Below, one piece after another: positions 35,101 to 42,536 of a DNA stretch of 64,000 bases. The position numbers were made by a program, and so were the translations under genes. Below the pieces are notes generated by a model that searched no databases, was not told the DNA's origin, and was given only the letters and a program-made list of their open reading frames with translations. The DNA comes from Flavobacterium sp. M31R6 (GTDB taxonomy: Bacteria; Bacteroidota; Bacteroidia; Flavobacteriales; Flavobacteriaceae), in assembly GCF_013284035.1 (NCBI RefSeq), contig NZ_CP054141.1:3658001-3722000 (forward strand), written 5' to 3'. How positions within the stretch are numbered: position 1 is the stretch's first letter; each line of letters begins with the position of its first letter.

Positions 35101-36650
35101 TATCTATAGATAGCGGAAATACTTGGAACACTCTCGTAAATGATCTTGTTTATTCAGGAACAAATACTAAATCATTAACTATTGCAAAAGTGATTCCTAG
35201 TATGAATGGGTATCAATATCGCGTTGTTTTAAGTAAAAACAATAATGTATGTGGACTAACTTCTGCAATAGCCGCTTTGGCTATTTACGCTTTACCCGTT
35301 TTAAATTCTCCAATTACCCTCGTGCAATGTGATGACGATACAGATGGGATTTCCAACTTTAATGTAACCGAAAAAAATAGCTTTATTTCGGCTAATTCTA
35401 CCATCGAGACTTTCACCTATTACACCACGATGGCAGGAGCAAATACAAAAGATGCTTCGGTATTTATAACAAATCCTATTAGCTTTACTAGTGGCAATAA
35501 AAGTATTTGGGCAAGAGTCGAAAATTCAAATGGCTGTTTTAGTATAGCACAGTTGAATCTAATCGTTTCCACAACCCAGATCAATTCCAACTTCAAAAAA
35601 ATCCTTGAAACCTGTGATGATTTTATTGATGCAACAAATGACGACAAAGATGGTATTTCATCCTTTGATTTCAGTAGTGTAATAACTGACATTCAAGCCT
35701 TGCTCCCATCTCCTAGTTCGAATTATATCATAAAGTTCTACCCTAATGGAGCTGATGCCTTGGCTGAAACTAATACCATTCCAAACCCTTCTAATTATAG
35801 AAACACAACACCGAACCAACAAGAAATTTGGGTACGAATAGACAGTAATCTCGACAATGCCTGTTTTGGATTAGGATCTTATGTTACACTTCAAGTAAAC
35901 CCAAAACCAAATATTGATACCAACGACAATCAAAATGCCAATCAATTAGTCTGTTCCAATTTACCAAGCTTTTTTGTCAAACTTGATGCTGGAATAATTG
36001 ACAATACACCAACCAGCGATTACAAATACATTTGGTCAAAAGACGGCAGTATCATTCCTAGCGAAAACAATTACACATTAAATGTCAATGAAGAAGGTAT
36101 TTATACGGTAACCGTTGCTACAGCAAAAGGCTGTGAAAGAACCCGAAGTATAACAGTAACTGCTTCAGATATTGCACATCTTAACTCGATTGCGATCTCA
36201 GATTTATCAGACTCCAATACGGTCACTGCAAACATTTCAGGTCAAGGAAATTATGGATACAGCATAGATTTACCCAACGGTCCCTTCCAAGAATCTAATA
36301 TATTGGAAAATGTGTCCCCAGGCATACATGAACTTTATGTCCATGACAAAAATGGATGTGGTACCCTTCAAAAAACCATCGCAGTTTTAGGAATTCCTAA
36401 ATTTTTCACGCCTAATAATGATGGCTATAATGATTATTGGAATATTAAAGGAGCTAATGAGACATTCAATAGCGGAGCAAAAATTCTAATATTTGATCGT
36501 TATGGAAAACTAATCAAACAAGTTCTGGCCGCAACTGAAGGCTGGGATGGAACTTTCATCGGGAACCCAATGCCTGCAGATGATTATTGGTATACCATAA
36601 AACTGGAAGATGGCCGAGAAGCCAAAGGGCATTTTTCATTACAAAGATAA
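32175..36650 (+). CDS. Giant T9SS type B surface protein with IgGFc-binding-like and Ca-binding repeats
   Basis: A 1491-residue exported protein. Signal peptide to about residue 19 (SLSCFAQ). The N-terminal ~430 residues resemble the IgGFc-binding-type N-terminal domain (THYIPPL...EDQYLYISTPS, NKGYVVEAED, VVVNSGSFGGSN). Around residues 540-900 come thrombospondin-3-like acidic repeats (DSDNDGANNNIDIDWDNDG; DSDLDGIPDAFDIDKDNDG; DSDADGELNYIEKDSDNDG) that bind calcium. Ig-like segments follow, and the C-terminal ~85 residues are a T9SS type B sorting domain (KFFTPNNDGYNDYWNI, ILIFDRYGKLIKQV, GHFSLQR). Only 22 bases separate it from 29819-32152, whose C-terminal half it resembles. Probably a surface adhesin; a family D hairpin element follows. 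Confidence 0.92.
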   Translation: MKNTLLVLISFFSLSCFAQFSKTHYIPPLISATGLVEDQYLYISTPSLTNVNFKIIPNGGSVIYGTVNSSNPYRYSIGAGDDTQLFTPLTNTGIVANKGYVVEAEDLIYVSARVNAGINNNRGYNHAGGLVSKGNSALGTTFRLGAMLNPLFDPTLLNFASILATENGTKVTISNLQNGTKLLDGSTVSGPITVTLNKNESYVLALQNYDDGSTISNSSKIIGALVTSDKPVVVNSGSFGGSNSSVMGMNPNSGGLSPAGRDVGFDQIVSLEKTGKEYVFVKGIGTDELERVLLVAHSDNTQIYLNGNATPFKTLNEGEYIALDGSQFINGNLYITATENLFAYQSIGGSDSPANQNLFFVPPINCSTPNTVDNIPQIQSIGNTTFNGILNIVTESGATVLLNNGPITSPPIAITGNSKFVRYTISGLSGNIAVKSTKQVYVSYFGTNGAATYGGYYSGFDLKPEIVSSKIAVANSSCIPNVSLKINSLSSYDTFQWYKDDLLIPSATNISYTPTNPGYYQVRGSISGCLSDVYSDKIPVSDCPLDSDNDGANNNIDIDWDNDGILNTDESNFIFVTQANPLLGSNFNGSVTGNGTVSGYPTYGFVSTIPEGKNSSNTYTVNFTKPEKIFFQYIIDGNVQTTPITDLANSEGDFVVSVPSNETLTITDPNNQLLIDTNFDGIYESGVKEFTSFEIRFRLKSTVPAPAGSLTFKIEGYDITSLIFKHNNLSDTTTNSASFSINTKDPFDSDLDGIPDAFDIDKDNDGIPDYIEGQGKGFKSLSGVDSNKDGLDNNFEPGLNPVNSDADLNGSYYYVKDVLDLDSDNDGIYDVVEAGHNALDSNNDGRVDGNVGTNGLLDILESAPDSGVLKYSIADSDADGELNYIEKDSDNDGCNDVIEAGFTDPDFDGQLGNTPIVVDSKGIVTSRTNGYTVPNTNYIVATPILVTTQPQNQSVCELQNGSFTIESNADGFKWQLSIDSGNTWNTLVNDLVYSGTNTKSLTIAKVIPSMNGYQYRVVLSKNNNVCGLTSAIAALAIYALPVLNSPITLVQCDDDTDGISNFNVTEKNSFISANSTIETFTYYTTMAGANTKDASVFITNPISFTSGNKSIWARVENSNGCFSIAQLNLIVSTTQINSNFKKILETCDDFIDATNDDKDGISSFDFSSVITDIQALLPSPSSNYIIKFYPNGADALAETNTIPNPSNYRNTTPNQQEIWVRIDSNLDNACFGLGSYVTLQVNPKPNIDTNDNQNANQLVCSNLPSFFVKLDAGIIDNTPTSDYKYIWSKDGSIIPSENNYTLNVNEEGIYTVTVATAKGCERTRSITVTASDIAHLNSIAISDLSDSNTVTANISGQGNYGYSIDLPNGPFQESNILENVSPGIHELYVHDKNGCGTLQKTIAVLGIPKFFTPNNDGYNDYWNIKGANETFNSGAKILIFDRYGKLIKQVLAATEGWDGTFIGNPMPADDYWYTIKLEDGREAKGHFSLQR

Positions 36651-36659
36651 AAACAAGAG

Positions 36660-36778
36660 TTTGGGCATGCCCCCGTTGAGCAAAGTGGCTAAATATTGAT
36701 ACCGCCTATACAGCCACTTTACACAACGGGGTCGGGCTATCCGTGTTACTTCGGTAACTTACTCCTATCCCTCACGCA
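36660..36778. repeat. Two-hairpin intergenic element GGGCATGCCCCC...CCCTCACGC
   Basis: From GGGCATGCCCC onward, CCCCGTTG (36671) and CAAAGTGGCT (36681) pair with AGCCACTTT (36712) and CAACGGGG (36724) to form a long interrupted hairpin. It is followed by GTCGGGCTATCC and a small hairpin GTTAC-TTCG-GTAAC (36745-36758) with a UUCG-type tetraloop, and ends in ATCCCTCACGC. I recall similar GGGC.TGCCC...GGGTCGGGCTTTCCGC elements from other Flavobacteriia, but cannot check this here. Confidence 0.75.
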
Positions 36779-36804
36779 AAATGCATTGAACCAACAGAAT
36801 ATTT

Positions 36805-37650
36805 TTATTCAAAGATCTTTTTCCTAAACGCCTTGGGTGTCATCCCTTTTTTCTTCAAAAAAACACGATTAAAATAACTTAAATTTTCAAATCCACATTC
36901 AAAAGCAATACTATTTATAAGCTTATCTGTTTGCAACAGTAATTGACAGCTTCTGTTTATCCGAATAGCATTCAAATAATCTGAAAAGGTCTTTCCGGTA
37001 GCTTTTTTAAAAAAATTACAAAAATTATTTTCCGTCAATGGAATCAAATCGGCAACTTGCTTCAATGTTATGGATTCGGCAAAATGATTTTCCAAAAAAT
37101 TACAAACTACATTGATTCTATTTTCACTTTCCGCAGAATTCACTGTTTGAAATGGATTCGAACACAATACCTTCTGTTCACAAACTGTCAATTGATTCAA
37201 AATTTTAATCAAATCAATGATCCGATTAAAACCATTAGAATCTACCAATTGTACCAAATCAGCTTTTAATTCCAAATTTTTTGCCGGAAAAAACAAACCT
37301 TTTTTGGACTTCTCTAGCAGCGACTTTAAGGCAATACTCTCTTCAAATCCTAAAAAAGAATCAATAAAAGTGGGTGAAAATTGTATTACAACAGCATCAA
37401 AATCTTCAAAATCATTTGATTTACCAACCCAAGTATGTGGCAAATAGGAACCTGACAAAACCAAATCACCGTCTCCAAAAGTCTCATGACTATTCCCAAT
37501 CAATCGATATCCACTCCCTTTTATAATATACGTCAATTCAAATTCAGGATGATAGTGCCATTTAAATTCAAAATAAGGAATTTGAAATCGGTAAGCATAA
37601 AAACTAGCAATGCCTTGATGTGAATTTATGTCTTCATAAATGGGTTTCAT
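36805..37650 (-). CDS. AraC-family transcriptional regulator
   Basis: A 281-residue regulator. Residues ~20-140 form a cupin-type sensor domain (FEFKWHYHPEFELTYIIKGSGYRLIGNSHETFGDGDLVLSGSYLPHTW), typical of sugar-sensing AraC proteins. The C-terminal ~100 residues hold two helix-turn-helix units: ITLKQVADLIPLTENNFCNFFKKATGKTFSDYLNAIRIN and INSIAFECGFENLSYFNRVFLKKKGMTPKAFRK. It is divergently transcribed from the carbohydrate operon at 37774, sharing a 123-base region with an inverted repeat (37653-37702). It very likely controls that operon in response to a sugar ligand; which sugar is unknown. Confidence 0.9.
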   Translation of the reverse strand: MKPIYEDINSHQGIASFYAYRFQIPYFEFKWHYHPEFELTYIIKGSGYRLIGNSHETFGDGDLVLSGSYLPHTWVGKSNDFEDFDAVVIQFSPTFIDSFLGFEESIALKSLLEKSKKGLFFPAKNLELKADLVQLVDSNGFNRIIDLIKILNQLTVCEQKVLCSNPFQTVNSAESENRINVVCNFLENHFAESITLKQVADLIPLTENNFCNFFKKATGKTFSDYLNAIRINRSCQLLLQTDKLINSIAFECGFENLSYFNRVFLKKKGMTPKAFRKKIFE

Positions 37651-37652
37651 AC

Positions 37653-37702
37653 ACTATACTTTCAATTTATAAGTAAAAATAATTAAAATAATTGAGTATA
37701 GT
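37653..37702. promoter_or_regulatory. Possible operator: inverted repeat ACTATAC..CAATT / AATTGAGTATAGT
   Basis: ACTATACTTTCAATT at 37653-37667 is mirrored by AATTGAGTATAGT at 37690-37702, arms matching except for a two-base insertion. It is located between the AraC regulator and the GH127 gene, upstream of the TAATTTTG box. It is a good candidate for the AraC binding site. Confidence 0.45.
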
Positions 37703-37748
37703 ATCATAAATTAATAATTCCGAATTATAAAATCCAACGAAAAGGAAT

Positions 37749-37756
37749 TAATTTTG
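37749..37756 (+). promoter_or_regulatory. -7 promoter box TAATTTTG
   Basis: An exact TAnnTTTG match 17 bases before the ATG of the GH127 gene. The lack of a good TTG at -33 would agree with dependence on an activator such as the divergent AraC protein. Confidence 0.45.
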
Positions 37757-37773
37757 AATAAAATAACTTAAAA

Positions 37774-39681
37774 ATGAAACACTTAGCAATTACAATCTGT
37801 TTATTTACCTTTAGTTTTATGAATGCTCAAGAAAAAGTAGCCGAAAAATATCAATTATTACCTTTTGGCAGCATAAAACCAAATGGTTGGATTAAAGTAC
37901 AAATGCAAAAAGATATAAACGGATTTGTGGGTAATTTGGATCAATTGGTGCCTGACTTAATTAATGATCCAATTTATGGCACAGGAAGGCTTCAAAAACA
38001 TTCTAAAAACAAAGAGTTAGGAAATCTAAAAGAAGGTGATGCCGAAGGAAGCGAACAATATATGTGGTGGAACAGCGAAACACAATCCAATTGGTGGGAT
38101 GGATATATTCGGAATGTAATACTGCTTGATGATAAAGCGGGTATAGAAAAAACAAAAAAATATGTTTATCGTATTTTGGCCACACAAGATGCTGATGGCT
38201 ATCTCGGAATTTATGATCCCGAATTGCGTTATAAATTCAATTCAGAAAATGGAGAACTTTGGTCAAAAGCTACATTATACAGAGGGCTGCTCGCCTACTA
38301 TGACTATTCTAAAGACCAAAAAGTTTGGAATGCATTGGTTAAAGCAGTCAATAATGTAATGGAAAATTATCCAATAAATGCATCGAGTCCATTTTCATCA
38401 GGTGAAAAATTCAACGGTGGTGTATCGCACGGACTAACATTTACAGATGTATTGGACAAAATGTATCAAATGACTGGAGACAAAAAATACGTGGATTATG
38501 CTTTGTTTCTGTATTTAGATTTTTCTAAAACCTATCAATCCGAAAAGGATGTTCAATTAGCCAATATTCTTAATCCAAATTACAAGTTACAATCTCATGG
38601 TGTTCATACTTTCGAACATTTACGTCCATTGATTGTGGCCACTTATGCAACTGAAAATCCAGAATTGAAAAAAGCCTTAGCCATTTATATACAAAGAATT
38701 GAAAATGCAACAACCCAAACCGGTGGAGCAATTGGCGATGAATGGATTGCAGAAAGAAATGCAAATGCAACGCATACCGGTTATGAATATTGCTCTTTGC
38801 ACGAATTACTGGATAGTTATACGGTATTAATGCAAAAAGAAGGTCAAATAAAAACTGCCGATGAAATTGAGACCATTTTCTACAATGCCGCTCAAGGTAG
38901 TCGGGACCCCAAACATTCTTGTATTGCTTATCTCAAAACCGATAATTCGTATGAAATGTTAGGCACCAAAAATGGTGAAATAGAACCCGACCGCAAACAA
39001 ACCCGCTATAAATATTCACCCGCGCATCAAGACGTAGCCGTTTGTTGCAATCCAAATGCAGGAAGAATTACACCTTATTTTTTAGAAAAATCATGGATGA
39101 AAGAAGGAAATAATACATTGGTCGCTACAGTACTTTCTCCAAATGATGTTGAAACAACGATAGACAATAATCCTATTCGAATTGAAGAAATCACTGAATA
39201 TCCTTTTAAAAACAAGTTTACATTTAAAATTTACAATCCAAAAAACGGTAACTTTAAACTAAAAATTAGAAAACCCAGTTGGGCAACACAAGTTGAAACC
39301 AAAGAGAAATTTACACAAGAAAATGGATTTATTGTTCTAGACAGAAAATTCAACAAAGAAGACCAAGTACAAATTGAGTTCAAGGCTTCAATCATAGTGA
39401 AAGAAGATGCCAATCAAGAAAAATATTTCACTTATGGCGCACAAGTTTTTGCTAAACCAATTAAAGCAAACGAACTTAAGGGTAAAATATACAAGGGAGA
39501 TTTTTATGATGTAACTTATAGTCCGATAGAAAATACAAAATATCAATTCATTGAAAATAACAATGCAAAATTTGAGAATGATACAATCAACGTAACCTTA
39601 AAAAACACCGCTACCGATCAATTAGAGAATGTTGTTTTAGTTCCTTTTGGACAAACGGTATTAAGACAGGCTTCTTTTTAA
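37774..39681 (+). CDS. Glycoside hydrolase family 127-like (DUF1680), beta-L-arabinofuranosidase type
   Basis: A 635-residue exported enzyme (signal peptide to about residue 18, SFMNAQ). It has the DUF1680 (alpha/alpha)6-barrel signatures: YMWWNSETQSNWWDGYIRNVILL, GYLGIYDPELRY, WSKATLYRGLLAYYD, and TGGAIGDEW. The zinc/catalytic residues known for GH127 are in place: E338 and C340 (GYEYC) and the paired cysteines C424-C425 (VCCNPN), one of which acts as nucleophile in the characterised enzyme. C-terminal beta domain from ~470. It would release arabinofuranose residues in the periplasm. Sister families (GH137/142/146-like) share this fold, so the substrate is open. It heads an operon of four. 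Confidence 0.85.
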   Translation: MKHLAITICLFTFSFMNAQEKVAEKYQLLPFGSIKPNGWIKVQMQKDINGFVGNLDQLVPDLINDPIYGTGRLQKHSKNKELGNLKEGDAEGSEQYMWWNSETQSNWWDGYIRNVILLDDKAGIEKTKKYVYRILATQDADGYLGIYDPELRYKFNSENGELWSKATLYRGLLAYYDYSKDQKVWNALVKAVNNVMENYPINASSPFSSGEKFNGGVSHGLTFTDVLDKMYQMTGDKKYVDYALFLYLDFSKTYQSEKDVQLANILNPNYKLQSHGVHTFEHLRPLIVATYATENPELKKALAIYIQRIENATTQTGGAIGDEWIAERNANATHTGYEYCSLHELLDSYTVLMQKEGQIKTADEIETIFYNAAQGSRDPKHSCIAYLKTDNSYEMLGTKNGEIEPDRKQTRYKYSPAHQDVAVCCNPNAGRITPYFLEKSWMKEGNNTLVATVLSPNDVETTIDNNPIRIEEITEYPFKNKFTFKIYNPKNGNFKLKIRKPSWATQVETKEKFTQENGFIVLDRKFNKEDQVQIEFKASIIVKEDANQEKYFTYGAQVFAKPIKANELKGKIYKGDFYDVTYSPIENTKYQFIENNNAKFENDTINVTLKNTATDQLENVVLVPFGQTVLRQASF

Positions 39682-39760
39682 TCTAAAATATTTTAAATCG
39701 ACATTTACAATTTAAAAAATAAAGTAGATCAAATTATATCAACGAACAAATTCTAAATAA

Positions 39761-41596
39761 ATGAAAAAATTTGCAATCCTATTTTTAATTATAGCAAATA
39801 GCCTAAACGCACAAATCAGTCGTATTGAACCCGGAAATTGGTGGGTTGGAATGAAACTAAATCAAATAACCCTTTTGGTTTACGGAACTAATATTCATAA
39901 TTTAGAACCTGAAATAAAATACCAAGGAGTAAAAATTGTAAAAACTGAAAAGGTAGAAAACCCTAACTATTTATTTGTAACGATAAATATTAGCCCAGAA
40001 ACTGTTGTTGGGACTGCCAAAATAAATTTCAAAAACAACAATAAAACCATAATCACTAAAGATTTTCCATTATTGCCGAGAGAAATCAATAGTGCAAACC
40101 GAGCTAGTTTCGCTCCAAAAGATGCTATTTTATTACTAATGCCCGACCGTTTTGCCAATGGAGACCCTAAAAATGACAATACAACTGGTAGTTTAGAAAA
40201 ATCCAATCGCTCTGATGAAAGCGGCAGACACGGCGGTGATATTCAAGGAATCATAAATAATTTAGATTATATAAAAACCTTAGGCTATACTCAAATTTGG
40301 AACACACCTCTTGTAGAAAACAATATGCCAAAGTATTCCTATCACGGTTATGCTGCTACCGATTTTTACAAAATAGACAGCCGTTATGGTACTAATGAAG
40401 ATTTCAAAAGACTGGTTAGTGAAGCAAAAAAAAGAAACATTGGTGTAATTTGGGACGTAGTTCTCAATCATTGTGGATCCGAATATTATTTTGTCAAAGA
40501 TTTACCTATGAAAGACTGGCTTAATTTTCAGGAAACCAAGACAAGAACCAATCATATCAAATCAACTTTGTTAGACCCTTACGCAACCGAACAAGATAAA
40601 ATTGGTTATACGGATGGCTGGTTTGATACTTCCATGCCCGATCTCAATCAGAGAAATCCTTTTATGGCGAGTTTCCTAATTCAAAATACGATTTGGTGGG
40701 TAGAATATGCAGGACTATCTGGCTTTAGAGAAGATACTTTTTCTTATGCCGATAAAGATTTTTTGGCTAAATGGACGAAGACTGTTTTGGACGAATATCC
40801 TAATTTTAATATAGTGGGAGAAGAAATGACCACAGTAACTGAGCTTTCGGCCTATTGGCAAAAAGATAAAGTGAATGTTGATGGTTATAAATGCTATTTA
40901 CCAACTTTGATGGATTTTGCTTTAACAGAAAACTTAGTAAAATCCCTCACTACAAAAAATGATTGGGAATCTACTTGGAAAGAACACTATAAAGGAATGG
41001 GGCAAGATTATCTCTATCCAAATCCTAACAATTTATTGATTTTCCCGGACAATCATGACATGGATCGTATATTTTCTAGGCTGAATAAAGACCTTGATAA
41101 CTGGAAAATCGCCATGGCACTATACACCACAATGAGAGGAATTCCTCAATTTTATTACGGAACCGAATTATTATTTACCAATGAAAAATCAGGAAATGAC
41201 GGTCAAAGACGAGCTGATTTTTATGGAGGCTGGCCTGGAGACAGTAAAAATGCTGTTACAGGAAAAGGACTTGACACCAAAGAACTTGAAGCCCAAAAAT
41301 ACTTGAGTAATTTACTCAATTGGAGAAAAAATGCAGCTGTCATTCATAACGGTAAATTCATCCATTATGCTCCAGAAAAGAATGATGTTTACGTCTATTT
41401 CAGATACAATGACAAAGAAAAAGTAATGGTGATTTTGAATAAAAACAAAGAAAAAGTAAATCTCGATATGAATAAATACAATAAAATGGTACCTAATACA
41501 TTCAATGCCAAAGAAATTATTAGCAATAACGACATCACCGTAAATAATACTTTAGAAATCGCTCCAAAAAGCGCCATAATTCTAGAAATAAAATAA
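39761..41596 (+). CDS. GH13 alpha-amylase/cyclomaltodextrinase-type enzyme
   Basis: A 611-residue exported GH13 protein. Signal peptide to ~19 (SLNAQ); residues ~20-115 form a cyclomaltodextrinase-type N-terminal beta domain (RIEPGNWWVGMKLNQITLLVYG); the catalytic barrel follows with LMPDRFANGDPKND, DVVLNHCG, GFREDT (nucleophile D325), VGEE (acid/base E354), and FPDNHD (transition-state Asp, D433). The C-terminus is a beta domain. The presence of the N-terminal domain and FANGDPxND relates it to neopullulanase/SusA-type enzymes, which cut alpha-1,4-glucans such as starch or pullulan. 79 bases follow the GH127 gene; probably the same operon. Confidence 0.9.
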   Translation: MKKFAILFLIIANSLNAQISRIEPGNWWVGMKLNQITLLVYGTNIHNLEPEIKYQGVKIVKTEKVENPNYLFVTINISPETVVGTAKINFKNNNKTIITKDFPLLPREINSANRASFAPKDAILLLMPDRFANGDPKNDNTTGSLEKSNRSDESGRHGGDIQGIINNLDYIKTLGYTQIWNTPLVENNMPKYSYHGYAATDFYKIDSRYGTNEDFKRLVSEAKKRNIGVIWDVVLNHCGSEYYFVKDLPMKDWLNFQETKTRTNHIKSTLLDPYATEQDKIGYTDGWFDTSMPDLNQRNPFMASFLIQNTIWWVEYAGLSGFREDTFSYADKDFLAKWTKTVLDEYPNFNIVGEEMTTVTELSAYWQKDKVNVDGYKCYLPTLMDFALTENLVKSLTTKNDWESTWKEHYKGMGQDYLYPNPNNLLIFPDNHDMDRIFSRLNKDLDNWKIAMALYTTMRGIPQFYYGTELLFTNEKSGNDGQRRADFYGGWPGDSKNAVTGKGLDTKELEAQKYLSNLLNWRKNAAVIHNGKFIHYAPEKNDVYVYFRYNDKEKVMVILNKNKEKVNLDMNKYNKMVPNTFNAKEIISNNDITVNNTLEIAPKSAIILEIK

Positions 41597-41612
41597 ACAT
41601 AATAGTTTTAAA

Positions 41613-42533
41613 ATGAAAAAATCTATAATCTTATTCATTGTAGGAATGCTTAGCTTCCCTTCAAACGCTCAAGAAGTCAAAGTTACTTCCGGAAAAGTAC
41701 AACGCATGGCAAATTTTCAATCCAGACTAATTGATGCCCGAAACATCGATATTTGGTTACCAGACGGATATTCAAACAAAGAAAAATATGCCGTTTTATA
41801 CATGAATGACGGTCAAGCCTTGTATGATGCCGAAAGTACTTGGAACAAACAAGCTTGGGAAGTTGACGAAGTTGCAGGAAAATTAATCGGAGAAGGCAAA
41901 ACTCAAAAATTCATAGTTGTCGGAATTTGGAACAATGGCGCCAAACGACATCCCGAATATTTCCCCCAAAAACCTTATGAAAGTTTAACACAAATTCAAA
42001 AAGACACGGTCACTGCTCAATTACAAAAAGCAGGAAGAACCAAAGAAATCTTCACTCCCTATTCGGATTTGTATTTAAAATTTCTGGTAAACGAATTAAA
42101 ACCATTTATTGATAAAAATTTCTCGACAAAGACCGATCAAAAGAACACATTTATAGCGGGATCCAGTATGGGAGGACTAATATCTATGTACGCCATTTGC
42201 GAATATCCAAAAATTTTCGGTGGTGCAGCCTGCCTGTCAACGCACTGGCCAGGGACATTTTCTGCTATCAATAATCCTATTCCAGATGCTTTTGCCAATT
42301 ATTTAAAAGCAAATCTCCCAAACCCAAAAGACCATAAAATCTATTTTGACTATGGAGACCAGACCCTTGACGCCATGTATAAACCTTTGCAAGAAAAAAT
42401 AGATATTGTAATGAAAGCCAAAGGTTTTACTAACAAAAACTGGGAAACTAAATCCTTCCCTGGAGAAAATCATTCAGAACAAGCATGGGCTAAGAGATTG
42501 GATATTCCACTGTTGTTTTTATTAAAAAAGTAA
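41613..42533 (+). CDS. Exported esterase, alpha/beta hydrolase (Fes/CE1-like)
   Basis: A 306-residue secreted protein with a signal peptide (SFPSNAQ near 19). It shows the esterase D/enterochelin-esterase fold: RNIDIWLPDGYSNKEKYAVLYMNDGQALYD, KFIVVGIWNNGAKRHPEYFP, and the nucleophile elbow FIAGSSMGG with S185 in GxSxG. The Asp in KIYFDYGDQTLD and the His in GENHSEQAW are the other triad candidates. In polysaccharide clusters such enzymes remove acetyl or feruloyl groups from glycans. It is 16 bases after the GH13 gene and 3 bases before the GH92 gene. The natural ester is unknown. Confidence 0.85.
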   Translation: MKKSIILFIVGMLSFPSNAQEVKVTSGKVQRMANFQSRLIDARNIDIWLPDGYSNKEKYAVLYMNDGQALYDAESTWNKQAWEVDEVAGKLIGEGKTQKFIVVGIWNNGAKRHPEYFPQKPYESLTQIQKDTVTAQLQKAGRTKEIFTPYSDLYLKFLVNELKPFIDKNFSTKTDQKNTFIAGSSMGGLISMYAICEYPKIFGGAACLSTHWPGTFSAINNPIPDAFANYLKANLPNPKDHKIYFDYGDQTLDAMYKPLQEKIDIVMKAKGFTNKNWETKSFPGENHSEQAWAKRLDIPLLFLLKK

Positions 42534-42536
42534 AAT

